From Candidatus Nitrotoga sp. CP45 (GTDB lineage: Bacteria; Pseudomonadota; Gammaproteobacteria; Burkholderiales; Gallionellaceae), in contig CAMCFJ010000002.1 of NCBI GenBank assembly GCA_945874105.1, positions 62,001 to 126,000 on the forward strand: a DNA stretch of 64,000 bases, written 5' to 3'. The notes below the pieces were generated by a model. The model saw only the letters and a list, made by a program, of their open reading frames with translations. It was not told the origin of the DNA and did not search any database. The position numbers were made by a program, and so were the translations under genes. The stretch's first letter is position 1; every line of letters begins with the position of its first letter. Shown here piece by piece: positions 1 to 9,555 of this stretch.

Positions 1-154
1 GGAAATAGGTAGCGAGCAACTTGGGGGAGCTGGTGGAGAAATCAACCAAGACGACATCAATGCCGTCCAGGCTGGTGCCAGACATGATGCCTATATATAA
101 CTCAGAATGGTTCTGAACTATTTGAATCTGCTTAACGTGATTTTGTTCAGTCAA
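1..154 (-). CDS. anmK: Anhydro-N-acetylmuramic acid kinase, N-terminal fragment (runs off window start)
   Basis: The minus strand reads [21 protein letters not shown], the family's N-terminal phosphate-binding signature. AnmK phosphorylates and opens 1,6-anhydro-MurNAc during peptidoglycan recycling in the cytosol. Only about 50 codons are inside the window. The ATG at 85 lies inside the conserved motif and is too late to be the real start. The only standard upstream start in frame is TTG at 154, which overlaps the stop of the upstream M23 peptidase and suggests coupled translation. It gives an N-terminus about a dozen residues longer than E. coli AnmK, so the start is uncertain. The family call is secure. 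Lying directly downstream of a cell-wall hydrolase fits its role. Confidence 0.85.
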   Translation of the reverse strand, partial: MTEQNHVKQIQIVQNHSELYIGIMSGTSLDGIDVVLVDFSTSSPKLLATYF

Positions 155-1475
155 GTTTGGCCAAGTTAGTGTCGCGCAACAAGCCCAAGCGGGCGGTCAG
201 GCTGCGGGTAGCTTCCTGAAAGGCAAGCTTCTGTGTATTGTCCAGGGGGGCGGCATTCGGCAATGCAACACGCAAGGGGTCGCGATGCTGAGCATTGACC
301 ATGAACTCATAATGCAAGTGCGGCCCCGTAGCCAAACCAGTCATACCGACAAAGCCAATAATATCCCCCTGCCCCACACGCTGGCCGCGGCGCAAGCCGC
401 TAGCAAAACGCGATAGATGTCCGTATACGGTGGTGTGGTGGCTCTGATGCGCCACCATCACAACATTACCATAACCGCCTTGTTTGCCGACAAAGGATAC
501 AGTCCCATCGGCAGTTACCTTAACCTTGGTGCCTAGCGCTGCGGCATAGTCCACGCCTTTATGCGCACGCCAAGTGTTCAGCACCGGGTGAAAGCGCGAC
601 AGACTAAAACCGGAACTAACGCGTGAAAATTCAAGTGGTGAGCGCAAAAATGCCTTCCGCATACTCTTACCATCTGGCGAGTAATAATCACCATGGCTGC
701 TGTCAGCTTTGAAGTAAACCACGCGGTAGCTCACTCCTTGACTGATAAACTCGGCAGCCCGAATACGTCCGGCACGAACCGGTTCGCCGTTGCTATAATT
801 CATTTCATAAACCACGCTGAATTTGTCTCCCTTGCGCAGGTCACGATGGAAGTCGATATCGCCACCAAAAATGTCAGCCAATTGGCTGACCAATTGGTTG
901 GCGGTCGATTCCGGCAGGCCAGTTGCATCGATAGCAGCAAACAGAGTACTGCTAATCTCGCCAGAACGCATGAGTAGACGTTGTTCAAGCAAGGGGGGCC
1001 GTATGCTGGTCTTGAAGCCGCTGATCCCTTTCTCGATAACAATCTGGCTACCTTTGTTATCAAGGTAACGCAACGCCAGAAGACTACCGTCCGCATTGGT
1101 TTCAGCTTGCACGAATTTACCTACAGCAAGAAGTTGGCGGACGGATGCGGCGGCTTGATTGCGACGCAGATATTCGCTTGCAGAGGAATCTTCTACTTGC
1201 ATACGGCGCAGGAGTTCAGTTACTGTATCTCCACGTTGCACGAGTTCATTGCGCCAGAATGTGGCGGCCTTGGAATTGGTGGCACTGGTAATAGTTGGAG
1301 TGTCATGGGGCAGGACGATTTCTTCCGCGACCATTGTAAGGGGGGTATAGGCATTGTCAGACTGCGGTACAATTCCAAATGCAGTGACCACGCCAAGCAA
1401 GGGCAGACTGGATAAAGCGACGAGCCAACGCAGCTTTAATTTTTTTTCTTGTGTGAGGTTATTTGGACTTAACAT
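147..1475 (-). CDS. M23-family peptidoglycan DD-endopeptidase (MepM-like), membrane-anchored
   Basis: 442 residues. One N-terminal membrane segment or uncleaved signal (about 16-37) is followed by a LysM/OapA-like stretch near residues 75-100 containing [13 protein letters not shown], a linker domain, and a C-terminal LytM/M23 domain. The zinc site is visible: H305 and D309 in HKGVDY, H353 in YGHL, and the HLH motif around 386-388. M23 enzymes of this layout cut peptide crosslinks in periplasmic murein to let the sacculus grow; the exact bond is inferred. The gene overlaps the probable start of anmK, so hydrolysis and muropeptide recycling appear co-transcribed. The ORF starts with ATG at 1475, about 190 bp from the next gene (yggU, same strand). 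Confidence 0.9.
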   Translation of the reverse strand: MLSPNNLTQEKKLKLRWLVALSSLPLLGVVTAFGIVPQSDNAYTPLTMVAEEIVLPHDTPTITSATNSKAATFWRNELVQRGDTVTELLRRMQVEDSSASEYLRRNQAAASVRQLLAVGKFVQAETNADGSLLALRYLDNKGSQIVIEKGISGFKTSIRPPLLEQRLLMRSGEISSTLFAAIDATGLPESTANQLVSQLADIFGGDIDFHRDLRKGDKFSVVYEMNYSNGEPVRAGRIRAAEFISQGVSYRVVYFKADSSHGDYYSPDGKSMRKAFLRSPLEFSRVSSGFSLSRFHPVLNTWRAHKGVDYAAALGTKVKVTADGTVSFVGKQGGYGNVVMVAHQSHHTTVYGHLSRFASGLRRGQRVGQGDIIGFVGMTGLATGPHLHYEFMVNAQHRDPLRVALPNAAPLDNTQKLAFQEATRSLTARLGLLRDTNLAKLD

Positions 1476-1627
1476 TTACGTCTCCTGACTACCGCGTTCT
1501 CATAAATGTCATGAGAACTATTTTTCGAATTATCTGCAACTTTACCAGAAATCAGCCATCCCTCAAAATCCATCGGCCAAATACCGACCAATGGTCAATT
1601 TACATGCACAGGCGGTTAAAACATTTT

Positions 1628-1638
1628 GTGCCTCTAAA
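1628..1638. repeat. Short match to the left end of the 141-bp MITE
   Basis: GTGCCTCTAAA is an 11-base match to the terminal inverted repeat of the elements at 31275 and 40802. It lies 24 bases beyond the stop of yggU. Alone it could be chance; it is listed because similar fragments also sit at the 3' ends of def and the DUF185 gene. The rest of 1476-1661 shows nothing recognisable. Confidence 0.25.
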
Positions 1639-1661
1639 CTATTTTCGGCTTAACCAACTTT

Positions 1662-1970
1662 TTATTTAATCTTGAACAAATTTTCAGCATTAAGTAAGCT
1701 CTCCGGTTCCAATGTGCTGCTATGTATCAACAATACTTTATGACGTGACAGCGCCCCTTGCTTTAGCTCGACGTTGCGTAGTGGAACATTAAAACTACCA
1801 GCAATGAAGCGCAGCAGCGCTCCATTGGCACGCCCCTCAATGGGTGGCGCGGCTAGGCGAATCTTCAGTGCATCACCATGCAAGCCAATCACCTCAGTGC
1901 GTTTGGCACCGGGCTGAACATGCAACACCAGCGTAATGACATCTCCTTCGCGGCGATACCACACGTTCAA
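1662..1970 (-). CDS. yggU: DUF167 / YggU-family protein
   Basis: Small conserved protein, about 102 residues from the proposed start. It has the DUF167 pattern: GDVITLVLHVQPGAKRTEV, then LKIRLAAPPIEGRANGALLRF and a C-terminal SRHKVLLI segment. The biochemical role of the family is unknown. The ORF track begins upstream at 2030, but those residues lie inside yggT. The best start is TTG at 1970, which overlaps the TGA stop of yggT (TTGA) and gives the family's usual N-terminus (NVWYRREGD). Translational coupling to yggT is likely. It is the last gene of the yggS-proC-yggT-yggU operon. Confidence 0.8.
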   Translation of the reverse strand: MNVWYRREGDVITLVLHVQPGAKRTEVIGLHGDALKIRLAAPPIEGRANGALLRFIAGSFNVPLRNVELKQGALSRHKVLLIHSSTLEPESLLNAENLFKIK

Positions 1971-2530
1971 AACAGACTTAAGACTAAACTTTCCAACCAA
2001 CGCAGTGGCACGATAAGGATGAGTTGGCACACGATAAGTAATAGTAGCAAGGTGAAATCTATATTGCCGAAGGGCGGAATACGCCGTTGCAGGGGCAGAA
2101 GGAAGGGCTGTGTCACTGCGGCCATCAAACTTGCCATCGGTGAATGTGGATTAAACCACGATAAGAGTGCCTGAATAAACAGCGCCGCCATAAGTAAGTA
2201 TAGGCTGAGCTTGAGCAGCTTGACCGCTGTCCACATAAACAGTCCGAGCACGGGGAAATCAATAGGCAAACCTTGCAACCAGAGCGTGACAGCGAGATAA
2301 ATCGCTTCCACCACGAAAGCCAGCAGCAAGGTGGCCATATCGAAACCCCAGGCAGAAGGAATAAACCGGCGCGCTCGCAGTACCAGAAAATTGGTAAGCG
2401 TCATAATGAATGCACCCAATGGGTTGCGCATGGGCGCGCGTAGCCATTGTAAATGGAAGCGCAGTAACAATATGACAGCGAACGGCTGCAACAAAGTATC
2501 AAACAAAAATTGTAGTGCTTCACTCAGCAT
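1967..2530 (-). CDS. yggT: YggT-family integral membrane protein
   Basis: 187 residues starting at ATG 2530 (MLSEALQFLFDTLLQP). It has two YggT repeats of hydrophobic helices, each ending in a P-R motif (FLVLRARRFIP; FLLPLQRRIPP), as usual for the family. YggT proteins are small inner-membrane proteins of unclear function, linked in some bacteria to osmotic tolerance. The ORF track start at 2653 is too early because those 41 residues lie within proC. The gene overlaps the proC stop by 11 bases and the yggU start by 4. Confidence 0.87.
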   Translation of the reverse strand: MLSEALQFLFDTLLQPFAVILLLRFHLQWLRAPMRNPLGAFIMTLTNFLVLRARRFIPSAWGFDMATLLLAFVVEAIYLAVTLWLQGLPIDFPVLGLFMWTAVKLLKLSLYLLMAALFIQALLSWFNPHSPMASLMAAVTQPFLLPLQRRIPPFGNIDFTLLLLLIVCQLILIVPLRWLESLVLSLF

Positions 2531-3338
2531 GGCGCCCCCCCAGTTCGTCTCCCATTTCCATGGCGCGCTTGGCTGCAGCCTGCACCGCCGTAACAATATG
2601 TTGCTTGACCGCATTGGCTTCCATGCTGAGTAGAGCGCACTCGGTTGTGCCATTTTTGGAAGTAACGCGTGCGCGCAACACGCTCACCTCATCGCTACTG
2701 GCATCGGCAAGTTTAACTGCACCGCTGAAAGTATTGATTGCCAAATGGCGAGCCGTTTCTGCATCGAAGCCAAGTTCGCTGGCAGCCTGTTGTAGCGCCT
2801 CGATAAAATAAAACACATAGGCAGGGCCACTGCCAGATACCGCAGTAACCGCATCCATCATTACTTCGTCTTGTAGCCATATAGTGCTGCCCACCGCAGC
2901 GAGTATGGTTTGCGCTGTGTTGCGCTGCGCCTTATTTACTGCAGGCAGCGCATACAGGCCAGTAATTCCGCTCTGAATTAAGGCGGGCGTATTGGGCATG
3001 GCGCGCACAATATTTTGCGAACCCAGCCAATGCGCCAGATCAGCGGCGCGAATACCGGCCGCTATCGAGATAAGCAATTGCCCAGTCAACAATGGCGCCA
3101 GGCTAATTGCGACCCCATGCAACTGCTGCGGCTTGACCGCTAATACAATTACATCACTGCCCGCCACCCCCACCTCCAGCTCGGCTACCGCTTGCACCCC
3201 GAATTCTTCATGTAACTTGGCATGTTGGCTGACATTGACTTCCACTACGCCTACCTGCGCGGCAACAAAATTCTGTTTAAGCAAGCCGCCAATGAGTGCG
3301 GTCGCCATGTTGCCGCCCCCGATAAAACAAATTTTCAT
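2520..3338 (-). CDS. proC: Pyrroline-5-carboxylate reductase
   Basis: 272 residues, the usual ProC length. The N-terminal Rossmann motif FIGGGNMATALIGG binds NAD(P)H, and the C-terminal domain carries the ProC signature (VSGSGPAYVFYFIEAL ... SSDEVSVLRARVTSKNGTTECAL). It catalyses the last step of proline synthesis from 1-pyrroline-5-carboxylate in the cytosol. It overlaps the yggS stop by 4 bases (ATGA) and the yggT start by 11, so it sits inside a tightly coupled four-gene operon. Confidence 0.95.
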   Translation of the reverse strand: MKICFIGGGNMATALIGGLLKQNFVAAQVGVVEVNVSQHAKLHEEFGVQAVAELEVGVAGSDVIVLAVKPQQLHGVAISLAPLLTGQLLISIAAGIRAADLAHWLGSQNIVRAMPNTPALIQSGITGLYALPAVNKAQRNTAQTILAAVGSTIWLQDEVMMDAVTAVSGSGPAYVFYFIEALQQAASELGFDAETARHLAINTFSGAVKLADASSDEVSVLRARVTSKNGTTECALLSMEANAVKQHIVTAVQAAAKRAMEMGDELGGRHAE

Positions 3339-4039
3339 TGATTTCCTCCGTAATTTCTTTCACCAAAAATTGCCGATCCGATGCGCACGATAGTCGCCCC
3401 TTCCAGTATTGCCGCACTGAAATCATGCGACATTCCCATCGATAAAGTATCCAGTGCCAACCCTTGCGTATTGATCTGCTGCACAAGCTCGTGCAGCTTA
3501 AAAAATGGGTTGCGTTGGGCTTCCAATCCTTCAGCAGGCGCAGGAATGGCCATCAGCCCGCGTAACTTAAGTTGCGGCAGACTCGCCACAGCCTGTGCCA
3601 GCTCCACCAATCCGCCAGGCGCTACGCCGCTCTTGCTGCCTTCTCCGCTCACATTAACCTGTATGCATACATTTAGTGGCGGCAAACTGGCTGGCCGCTG
3701 AGCTGACAGGCGCTCAGCGATTTTCAGCCTGTCAACGCTGTGTACCCATGCGAAATGCGTTGCAATGGCCCGCGTTTTATTACTCTGTACCGGCCCGATG
3801 AAATGCCACTGTATCGGCAAGTCACGAAGCAGCTCAATTTTATCCAAGGCTTCCTGGATGTAACTTTCGCCGAAAGCGCGTTGCCCTGCCCGGCATGCTT
3901 CGCGCATTGCAACAGCAGATACACCCTTGCTCACCGCCAGTAGCTCAATACTATCCTTGCGCCGATGAGCCATGCACATAGCCTGTGCAATAGCATCATT
4001 GACAGCTTGCAAGTTGGAAGTAATCGCGGTCATAATCAA
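3335..4039 (-). CDS. yggS: YggS/PLPBP pyridoxal-phosphate homeostasis protein
   Basis: 234 residues with an alanine-racemase-type TIM barrel. The PLP lysine is in LLAVSKG (about residue 39), and conserved blocks include GESYIQEALDK, IQWHFIGPVQSNK, VCIQVNVSGEGSKSG and LSMGMSHDF. The family buffers PLP and influences amino- and keto-acid balance and has no known enzymatic activity. Start is ATG 4039 or the second Met two codons on. First gene of yggS-proC-yggT-yggU and divergent from pilT across about 157 bases that must hold both promoters. Confidence 0.93.
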   Translation of the reverse strand: MIMTAITSNLQAVNDAIAQAMCMAHRRKDSIELLAVSKGVSAVAMREACRAGQRAFGESYIQEALDKIELLRDLPIQWHFIGPVQSNKTRAIATHFAWVHSVDRLKIAERLSAQRPASLPPLNVCIQVNVSGEGSKSGVAPGGLVELAQAVASLPQLKLRGLMAIPAPAEGLEAQRNPFFKLHELVQQINTQGLALDTLSMGMSHDFSAAILEGATIVRIGSAIFGERNYGGNQ

Positions 4040-4196
4040 CTGATCGTCAAATCGAATGCCGCATTAATTTGTGATGATTGCACAGTATCTTGCCTGATAA
4101 GCATCAATGTGAAGATGCGGTAGAGGCGCCATTAATCGTGCCCCTAACTTACTTTTCATGCGATAGTTCAGTTCTGCGAATTTACTAGGATTATAT

Positions 4197-5240
4197 ATGG
4201 ACATTACCGAACTGCTCGCTTTTGGTGTCAAAAACAAGGCTTCCGATTTGCACCTATCTGCTGGGTTACCGCCGATGATTCGTGTGCATGGTGACATACG
4301 CAAAATCAACCTGCCGGTAATGCTGCACGCGGAAGTGCATGAAATGATGTACGACATCATGAACGACGAGCAGCGCAAAATTTATGAAGAACACAAAGAA
4401 ATCGATTTCTCTTTTGAGATCCCAGGACTTGCGCGTTTCCGCGTAAATGCCTTTATCCAACATCGCGGTGCGGGTGCAGTGATGCGTACCATTCCGTCTA
4501 AAATATTGACCCTGGCAGACCTCAGGGCACCCAAAATTTTTGAGTCTATTGCCGATTATCCGCGCGGCTTGGTGTTAGTAACTGGCCCAACCGGCTCGGG
4601 CAAGTCCACCACGTTGGCAGCGATGGTTAATCATCGCAACGAACATGAAATGGGGCACATCCTGACCGTGGAGGATCCAATTGAATTTGTGCACGAAAGT
4701 AAAAAATGTTTGGTCAACCAACGTGAAGTCGGCGCGCATACACTTTCATTTCAAAATGCTTTACGTAGCGCATTGCGCGAAGATCCAGACATTATCCTGG
4801 TAGGTGAAATGCGCGACTTGGAAACCATACGCCTTGCCATGTCTGCAGCTGAAACCGGTCATTTGGTGTTCGGAACATTACATACCAGCTCTGCGGCTAA
4901 AACCATCGACCGCATCATTGACGTTTTCCCCGCTGACGAAAAGGAAATGGTGCGCGCCATGCTGTCAGAATCACTGCGTGCAGTCATTTCACAAACCTTG
5001 CTTAAAACCAAAGACGGTACCGGACGTGTAGCAGCCCATGAAATTATGATTTGCACTCCTGCCATCCGCAATCTGATCCGCGAAGCCAAGGTGCCACAGA
5101 TGTATTCCTCCATCCAGACCGGCAGTGCTCTTGGAATGCAGACGCTAGACCAATGCCTGCAAGATCTGGTCAAGCGCAATGTTGTATCATTGGCGGAAGC
5201 GCGTACCCAAGCATCTAACAAGGATACGTTCGTCGGTTAA
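4197..5240 (+). CDS. pilT: Type IV pilus retraction ATPase PilT
   Basis: 347 residues. N-terminal PAS-like domain (ASDLHLSAGLPPMIRVHGDI), then the secretion-ATPase core: Walker A GPTGSGKST (130-138), Asp box, Walker B IILVGEMRD (about 199-206) and His box AETGHLVFGTLHT. The AIRNLIREAKVPQMYS segment is typical of PilT. The hexamer powers pilus retraction for twitching motility and DNA uptake. AGGA seven bases ahead of ATG 4197 is the ribosome site. It is followed after 24 bases by pilU, as in many pseudomonads and betaproteobacteria. Confidence 0.96.
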   Translation: MDITELLAFGVKNKASDLHLSAGLPPMIRVHGDIRKINLPVMLHAEVHEMMYDIMNDEQRKIYEEHKEIDFSFEIPGLARFRVNAFIQHRGAGAVMRTIPSKILTLADLRAPKIFESIADYPRGLVLVTGPTGSGKSTTLAAMVNHRNEHEMGHILTVEDPIEFVHESKKCLVNQREVGAHTLSFQNALRSALREDPDIILVGEMRDLETIRLAMSAAETGHLVFGTLHTSSAAKTIDRIIDVFPADEKEMVRAMLSESLRAVISQTLLKTKDGTGRVAAHEIMICTPAIRNLIREAKVPQMYSSIQTGSALGMQTLDQCLQDLVKRNVVSLAEARTQASNKDTFVG

Positions 5241-5264
5241 TCAGCGGTTTACCTGGAGTTCATC

Positions 5265-6401
5265 ATGGAAAGAGATCAGGCTACAGAGCTAATGCATAAT
5301 CTATTGCGGGGGGTGATTGCCCAGAAGGCATCTGACCTGTTTATCACAGCCGGATTCCCGCCCGCATTCAAGGTAGACGGCATGATGACCCCCGTTTCAC
5401 AGCAGGTGCTTACACCGCAACACAGTATGGCATTAGCGCGCAGCATCATGAATGACCGCCAGGCCGCCGAATTCGAAGCTTCACACGAATGTAATTTTGC
5501 TATTAGTCCGGCCGGCATTGGCCGCTTCCGCGTTAATGTGTTTGTGCAACAGCAGCGTGTAGGCATGGTGTTGCGCACCATCACCACCCAGATCCCCGAT
5601 CTTACTGAAATGGGGATGCCAGAGATACTCAAGGATGTGACAATGACCAAACGCGGACTGGTCATTTTGGTTGGTGCCACTGGCTGCGGCAAATCCACAA
5701 CATTGGCGGCCATGATTGGCTACCGTAACCAGAATACTCACGGCCACATCATCACCATCGAAGATCCGGTTGAGTTCGTGCATGAGCACATCAACTGCCT
5801 CATCACTCACCGTGAGGTTGGAGTAGACACAGATTCTTGGCAAGTCGCATTGAAAAACACATTGCGCCAAGCACCGGATGTCATTTTCATCGGTGAGATC
5901 CGCGACCGCGAAACCATGGAATATGCTGTGGCATTCGCCGAGACCGGCCATCTGTGCATGGCCACTCTACACGCCAACAGTGCGAATCAGGCGCTGGATC
6001 GCATCATCAACTTCTTCCCGGAAGATCGCCGCGAGCAATTGCTGATGGATTTATCTCTCAATATCAAGGCATTTATTTCTCAGCGCCTAATCCCGCGAGT
6101 GGATGGGACAGGCCGCTGTGTGGCCATGGAAATCATGCTTAACTCACCGCTCATCTCTGACTTGATCTTCAAGGGCGAGGTGCTTGCAATAAAGGGGGTG
6201 ATGTCAAAATCGCGCGAGATTGGGATGCAGACCTTCGACCAAGCGCTGTTCGATCTGCACGAAGCCAACCTGATCAGCTATGAAGAAGCGCTAAAGAATG
6301 CCGACTCGGTCAACGATCTGCGCCTACGATTAAAGTTGGAAAGTCAAAGCTCCAAAGATCTTGACATAATGGCGGGGCTGGATCACTTGCAGATGACTTG
6401 A
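5265..6401 (+). CDS. pilU: PilU, PilT-paralogous pilus motor accessory ATPase
   Basis: 378 residues. It has the same fold as PilT with Walker A GATGCGKST (137-145), VIFIGEIRDRETM as Walker B and AETGHLCMATLHANSANQAL. The Cys in the P-loop and the longer C-terminus (SQSSKDLDIMAGLDHLQ) are PilU-like. PilU assists PilT-dependent retraction under load. Its start at ATG 5265 follows pilT by 24 bases, so the two are almost certainly co-transcribed. Confidence 0.94.
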   Translation: MERDQATELMHNLLRGVIAQKASDLFITAGFPPAFKVDGMMTPVSQQVLTPQHSMALARSIMNDRQAAEFEASHECNFAISPAGIGRFRVNVFVQQQRVGMVLRTITTQIPDLTEMGMPEILKDVTMTKRGLVILVGATGCGKSTTLAAMIGYRNQNTHGHIITIEDPVEFVHEHINCLITHREVGVDTDSWQVALKNTLRQAPDVIFIGEIRDRETMEYAVAFAETGHLCMATLHANSANQALDRIINFFPEDRREQLLMDLSLNIKAFISQRLIPRVDGTGRCVAMEIMLNSPLISDLIFKGEVLAIKGVMSKSREIGMQTFDQALFDLHEANLISYEEALKNADSVNDLRLRLKLESQSSKDLDIMAGLDHLQMT

Positions 6402-6581
6402 CCTGCCTGGATTCGCAGAGACTCCAGCTCATTAAGATTGCGAAGGTGCAATCCGCGCGAACGTCTTTACCGGTGACAGCTATAAAATCGAAGTCAATCA
6501 CTGCGAGTATGAACGCACGAACGGGGGGCTATTTCTCCTGTAATTTAATTTTACTCGTGATTGAAACATTGCCGGCGGCTG

Positions 6582-6604
6582 ATGCACCAATAATGATGGT
6601 GCAT
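6582..6604. terminator. Possible terminator hairpin between convergent pilU and phoU
   Basis: Perfect 8-bp inverted repeat ATGCACCA / TGGTGCAT around a 7-base loop, in the 220-base gap between the convergent pilU and phoU genes. No clear T-run follows on either strand, so the terminator reading rests on position. Nothing else is recognisable in 6402-6621. Confidence 0.4.
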
Positions 6605-6621
6605 AATCGCACTCTGGCAAA

Positions 6622-7329
6622 TCACTCCAAAACTTCGCGCTCAATTTCTTCCACGGTGACATGGCGCACGTCCTTGCCCTTGACCATATAAATCACATAT
6701 TCGGACATATTCTTGGCATGATCACCGATGCGCTCGATGGCCTTGGCGACAAACAGAATTTCCAGCGCAGTCGAGATGGTGCGCGGGTCTTCCATCATAA
6801 AGGTGATAAGGTAGCGCATGATGGTGCGGAATTCCTCATCAACCAACTCATCCTGACGCACCACTTGAGCCGCATAGGCAAGATCAAGACGAGCAAAGGC
6901 ATCCAGCGATTTACGTAGCATGTCCAGAGCCATTTCGGCGGCATGTTTGATCTCCGTATAACGCGGCAGGATGAGACTTTTCCTCTGCGACAGCAGTTTG
7001 CCCATGCGCGCAATTTTTTCCGCCTCGTCGCCAATACGTTCGAGATCAGTAATGGTCTTGATTACCGTCATCACCATACGCAAGTCACCTGCGGCAGGCT
7101 GACGACGGGCGATAATCTGGTTGCAGCTTTCGTCGATTTCCACCTCCATCGCGTTAACGCGATGGTCATCATTAATAATGCGGTTCATCAGCGGCACATC
7201 GCCACTAACCAGTGCCTCAACAGAGAGTCGAATTTGACTCTCCACCAGCCCACCCATTTGTAATACTCGTGCACGCACCGCTTCCAGCTCGGCATCAAAT
7301 TGCTTAGAGGTATGTTCAGTGGAGGCCAT
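6622..7329 (-). CDS. phoU: Phosphate-signalling regulator PhoU
   Basis: 235 residues, all helical. Two PhoU repeats carry the metal-binding patterns (EVEIDESCNQII ... TDLERIGDEAEKIARMG; DELVDEEFRTIMRYL ... KAIERIGDHAKNMSEYVIYMVKG). PhoU links the Pst phosphate transporter to PhoR and represses the Pho regulon when phosphate is ample. No pst or phoBR genes are adjacent, so it is a detached copy. Start ATG 7329 has an AAAGG-like site upstream. Confidence 0.95.
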   Translation of the reverse strand: MASTEHTSKQFDAELEAVRARVLQMGGLVESQIRLSVEALVSGDVPLMNRIINDDHRVNAMEVEIDESCNQIIARRQPAAGDLRMVMTVIKTITDLERIGDEAEKIARMGKLLSQRKSLILPRYTEIKHAAEMALDMLRKSLDAFARLDLAYAAQVVRQDELVDEEFRTIMRYLITFMMEDPRTISTALEILFVAKAIERIGDHAKNMSEYVIYMVKGKDVRHVTVEEIEREVLE

Positions 7330-7397
7330 AATTCAAATCCTTTTAGGGATAAAAGTTGGGAGATACTATTCGCATACTGTGATGATTTTACTACATA

Positions 7398-8057
7398 CTA
7401 AGCAGTAAAGGCCTGCACCCCGCTTGCAGATCCCAGCAACAGTACGTCCGCCCCACGACGCGCAAACAGGCCGTTGGTAACCACACCCGTAATATTATTC
7501 AACGTAGTTTCCAGCTCCACCGGATTAAGTATTTTCAGGCCAGATATATCAAGAATAAGGTTGCCGTTGTCAGTTACAAAACCCTCACGCAATTTGGGCT
7601 GACCACCCAACAGCACCATCTGGCGTGCCACATAGCTGCTAGCCATGGGGATCACCTCCAGCGGCAATGGGAAGCGCCCAAGAACATCTACCAGCTTGCT
7701 GGAATCGCATAAACAAATAAATTTTTTGCTCGCGGCGGCTACTATTTTTTCGCGCGTCAATGCGCCGCCGCCGCCCTTAATCATATGCAAATGACGCGTA
7801 ATCTCGTCTGCTCCATCCACATACACAGATAGGCTACCTACATCATTCAGCGCAACCACCTGGATGCCATGCTCTTTTAAGCGCTGGGCTGAAGCCTCGG
7901 AGCTGGCCACCGCACCACATATTTTATTCTTGATCTTCCCCAGCTCGTCAATAAAGAAATTGGCGGTCGAGCCGGTGCCCACTCCCACAATACAATTTGC
8001 CGGGACATACGCTATTGCGGCTTGTGCCACCGCCAGCTTTAACTCATCTTGCGTCAT
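7398..8057 (-). CDS. rpiA: Ribose-5-phosphate isomerase A
   Basis: 219 residues, standard length. Signatures: [14 protein letters not shown] (phosphate loop), [21 protein letters not shown] and [12 protein letters not shown]. It interconverts ribose-5-phosphate and ribulose-5-phosphate in the pentose phosphate pathway and, in autotrophs, the Calvin cycle. Same strand as phoU, but 68 bases apart. Start ATG 8057. Confidence 0.95.
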   Translation of the reverse strand: MTQDELKLAVAQAAIAYVPANCIVGVGTGSTANFFIDELGKIKNKICGAVASSEASAQRLKEHGIQVVALNDVGSLSVYVDGADEITRHLHMIKGGGGALTREKIVAAASKKFICLCDSSKLVDVLGRFPLPLEVIPMASSYVARQMVLLGGQPKLREGFVTDNGNLILDISGLKILNPVELETTLNNITGVVTNGLFARRGADVLLLGSASGVQAFTA

Positions 8058-8326
8058 CGTTACGCTGCCTCAATTTAACAAATATTGTTTCTCGCTCCGG
8101 ATTATTGCAGGAATTAGCAATTTTAGAAACACTAGGCATCTTCTATATTATGATATCTGGCGGATTCAAAAGATCATCGTACGATCTTGCTAGGCAAGCT
8201 GTCACCAGAGAAATGATGACCTTACCTTTTGTAATGGTACATTTACCTCAGCAAAGCCACCCTTAGCCGTACATTTTCTTAGCCATACATTTGCGGAGCT
8301 TCGCGGAGCGAACGCCATTTTTATAG
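8058..8326. other. Intergenic region upstream of rpiA and the class I methyltransferase
   Basis: 269 bases between divergent genes with no convincing ORF. It contains a self-complementary run AAGATCATCGTACGATCTT near 8168-8187 and two short imperfect direct repeats (CTTAGCCGTACATTT / CTTAGCCATACATTT, then GCGGAGC twice) near 8262-8312. Both promoters must lie here; I cannot place them with confidence. Confidence 0.4.
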
Positions 8327-8884
8327 ATGACAAACCATAACGGAAACACTGTTCCATTACAGCACGAGGGTGTTCCATCGCCATGGATTTGCCACTATGC
8401 TCAATTAATCCGTAGCGGCGGTCAGGTGCTCGATTTAGCTTGTGGCAGCGGACGCCATACGCGCTGGCTTGCGGCCAACAATTGGCAAGTCAACGCCGTG
8501 GATAGTGATGCGCAAGCTCTTGCCGGGCTGCAACAGCTATCCAATGTATCAACCCTGATCGCCGACTTGGAGAATGATATTTGGCCATACTCTGGCCATC
8601 GCTTTCATGGCATAGTTGTCAGCCGTTATCTGCATCGGCCACTATTTCCACGACTGATCGAATCACTGCATGCTGGTGGAGTGCTGATCTACGAAACCTT
8701 CATGGATGGCAATGAGCGTTTTGGGCGACCAAAAAACCCGGATTTTTTGCTGCGCTCTAACGAATTATTGGAGGTTTTTTCCCCGCACCTGACAGTAATT
8801 GCCTATCAACAAGGTGAATTTCAAGAGCCAGGCTCCACCGTCATGCAACGCATTTGCGCAGTGTCCGAAAGGCGCAACAATTAA
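8327..8884 (+). CDS. Class I SAM-dependent methyltransferase (TehB/UbiE-like fold)
   Basis: 185 residues. Motif I is VLDLACGSGRHTRWLA (about 36-51), motif II is the acidic AVDSD, and post-motif LIADLENDIWP fits a Rossmann methyltransferase. The C-terminal half (LIYETFMDGNERFGRPKNPDFLL ... LLEVFSP) resembles small tellurite-resistance-type or uncharacterised methyltransferases. The substrate is unknown. It lies between divergent rpiA and convergent ntrX with no obvious operon partner. Confidence 0.8.
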   Translation: MTNHNGNTVPLQHEGVPSPWICHYAQLIRSGGQVLDLACGSGRHTRWLAANNWQVNAVDSDAQALAGLQQLSNVSTLIADLENDIWPYSGHRFHGIVVSRYLHRPLFPRLIESLHAGGVLIYETFMDGNERFGRPKNPDFLLRSNELLEVFSPHLTVIAYQQGEFQEPGSTVMQRICAVSERRNN

Positions 8885-8899
8885 TTCGAGTTGGAATTG

Positions 8900-9553
8900 T
8901 TAATTTTCGTCCAAGCCCTTCTTGATGAACTTAACATCGAGCTGTTTTAATTTTCGATATAAATGGGTGCGTTCCAAACCAACGTTCTTCGCCACGCGGG
9001 TCATATTACCGTTCTCTTTATTTATATGATAATTAAAGTACAAGCTGTCAAAATGATCACGCGCTTCGCGTAATGGCAAGTCGAGCGGCAACGGGAATTG
9101 CGCCGCAGCCTCCCAAATGGTCGGCGCGCCTCCCCTGTCAGTTAAATCTGCTGATGTGACTTCCCGCCGAATATTTGGTGCTGCACCCAGCTTGATTGCC
9201 TTGGCAACGGCATCAAGCAATTTCTGCAACGCAATTGGTTTTTCAAGGAAATCCACTGCACCAATGCGCGTCGCCTCAAGTGCTGTTTCTATGGTGCCAT
9301 GCCCTGACATCATGACCACTGGCATAGTCAACAAGTTCTGTTCCGCCCACTCTTTAAGCAGACTTACTCCATCGGTATTCGGCATCCAGATGTCCAGCAA
9401 TACCAAATCGGGCACCTGCCGGCTGCGAAAATCGCGAGCCTGAATAGCATTTTCAGCCAGATGCACATGATAACCTTCGTCAAACAAGATTTCCGAAAGC
9501 AACTCGCGTATCCCGATTTCATCATCTACCACTAGAATTTCTTTGGCTGCCAT
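8900..9553 (-). CDS. NtrX-type response regulator lacking the AAA+ domain
   Basis: 217 residues. N-terminal receiver domain (ILVVDDEIGIRELL; phospho-Asp in LVLLDIWMPN; VVMMSGHGT; FLEKPI) is joined by a short linker to a Fis-type helix-turn-helix (NGNMTRVAKNVGLERTHLYRKLKQLDV). The sigma-54-interacting AAA+ module of classical NtrX is absent, so it probably does not activate sigma-54 promoters directly. A GTG at 9559 overlaps the sensor's stop, but ATG 9553 has GAGG at good spacing and is preferred. It is the partner of the adjacent sensor kinase. Confidence 0.88.
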   Translation of the reverse strand: MAAKEILVVDDEIGIRELLSEILFDEGYHVHLAENAIQARDFRSRQVPDLVLLDIWMPNTDGVSLLKEWAEQNLLTMPVVMMSGHGTIETALEATRIGAVDFLEKPIALQKLLDAVAKAIKLGAAPNIRREVTSADLTDRGGAPTIWEAAAQFPLPLDLPLREARDHFDSLYFNYHINKENGNMTRVAKNVGLERTHLYRKLKQLDVKFIKKGLDEN

Positions 9554-9555
9554 TT

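Noticed and set aside
693-977. Plus-strand ORFs opposite the M23 peptidase
   Set aside because: Overlap a long conserved gene on the other strand and show no family features.
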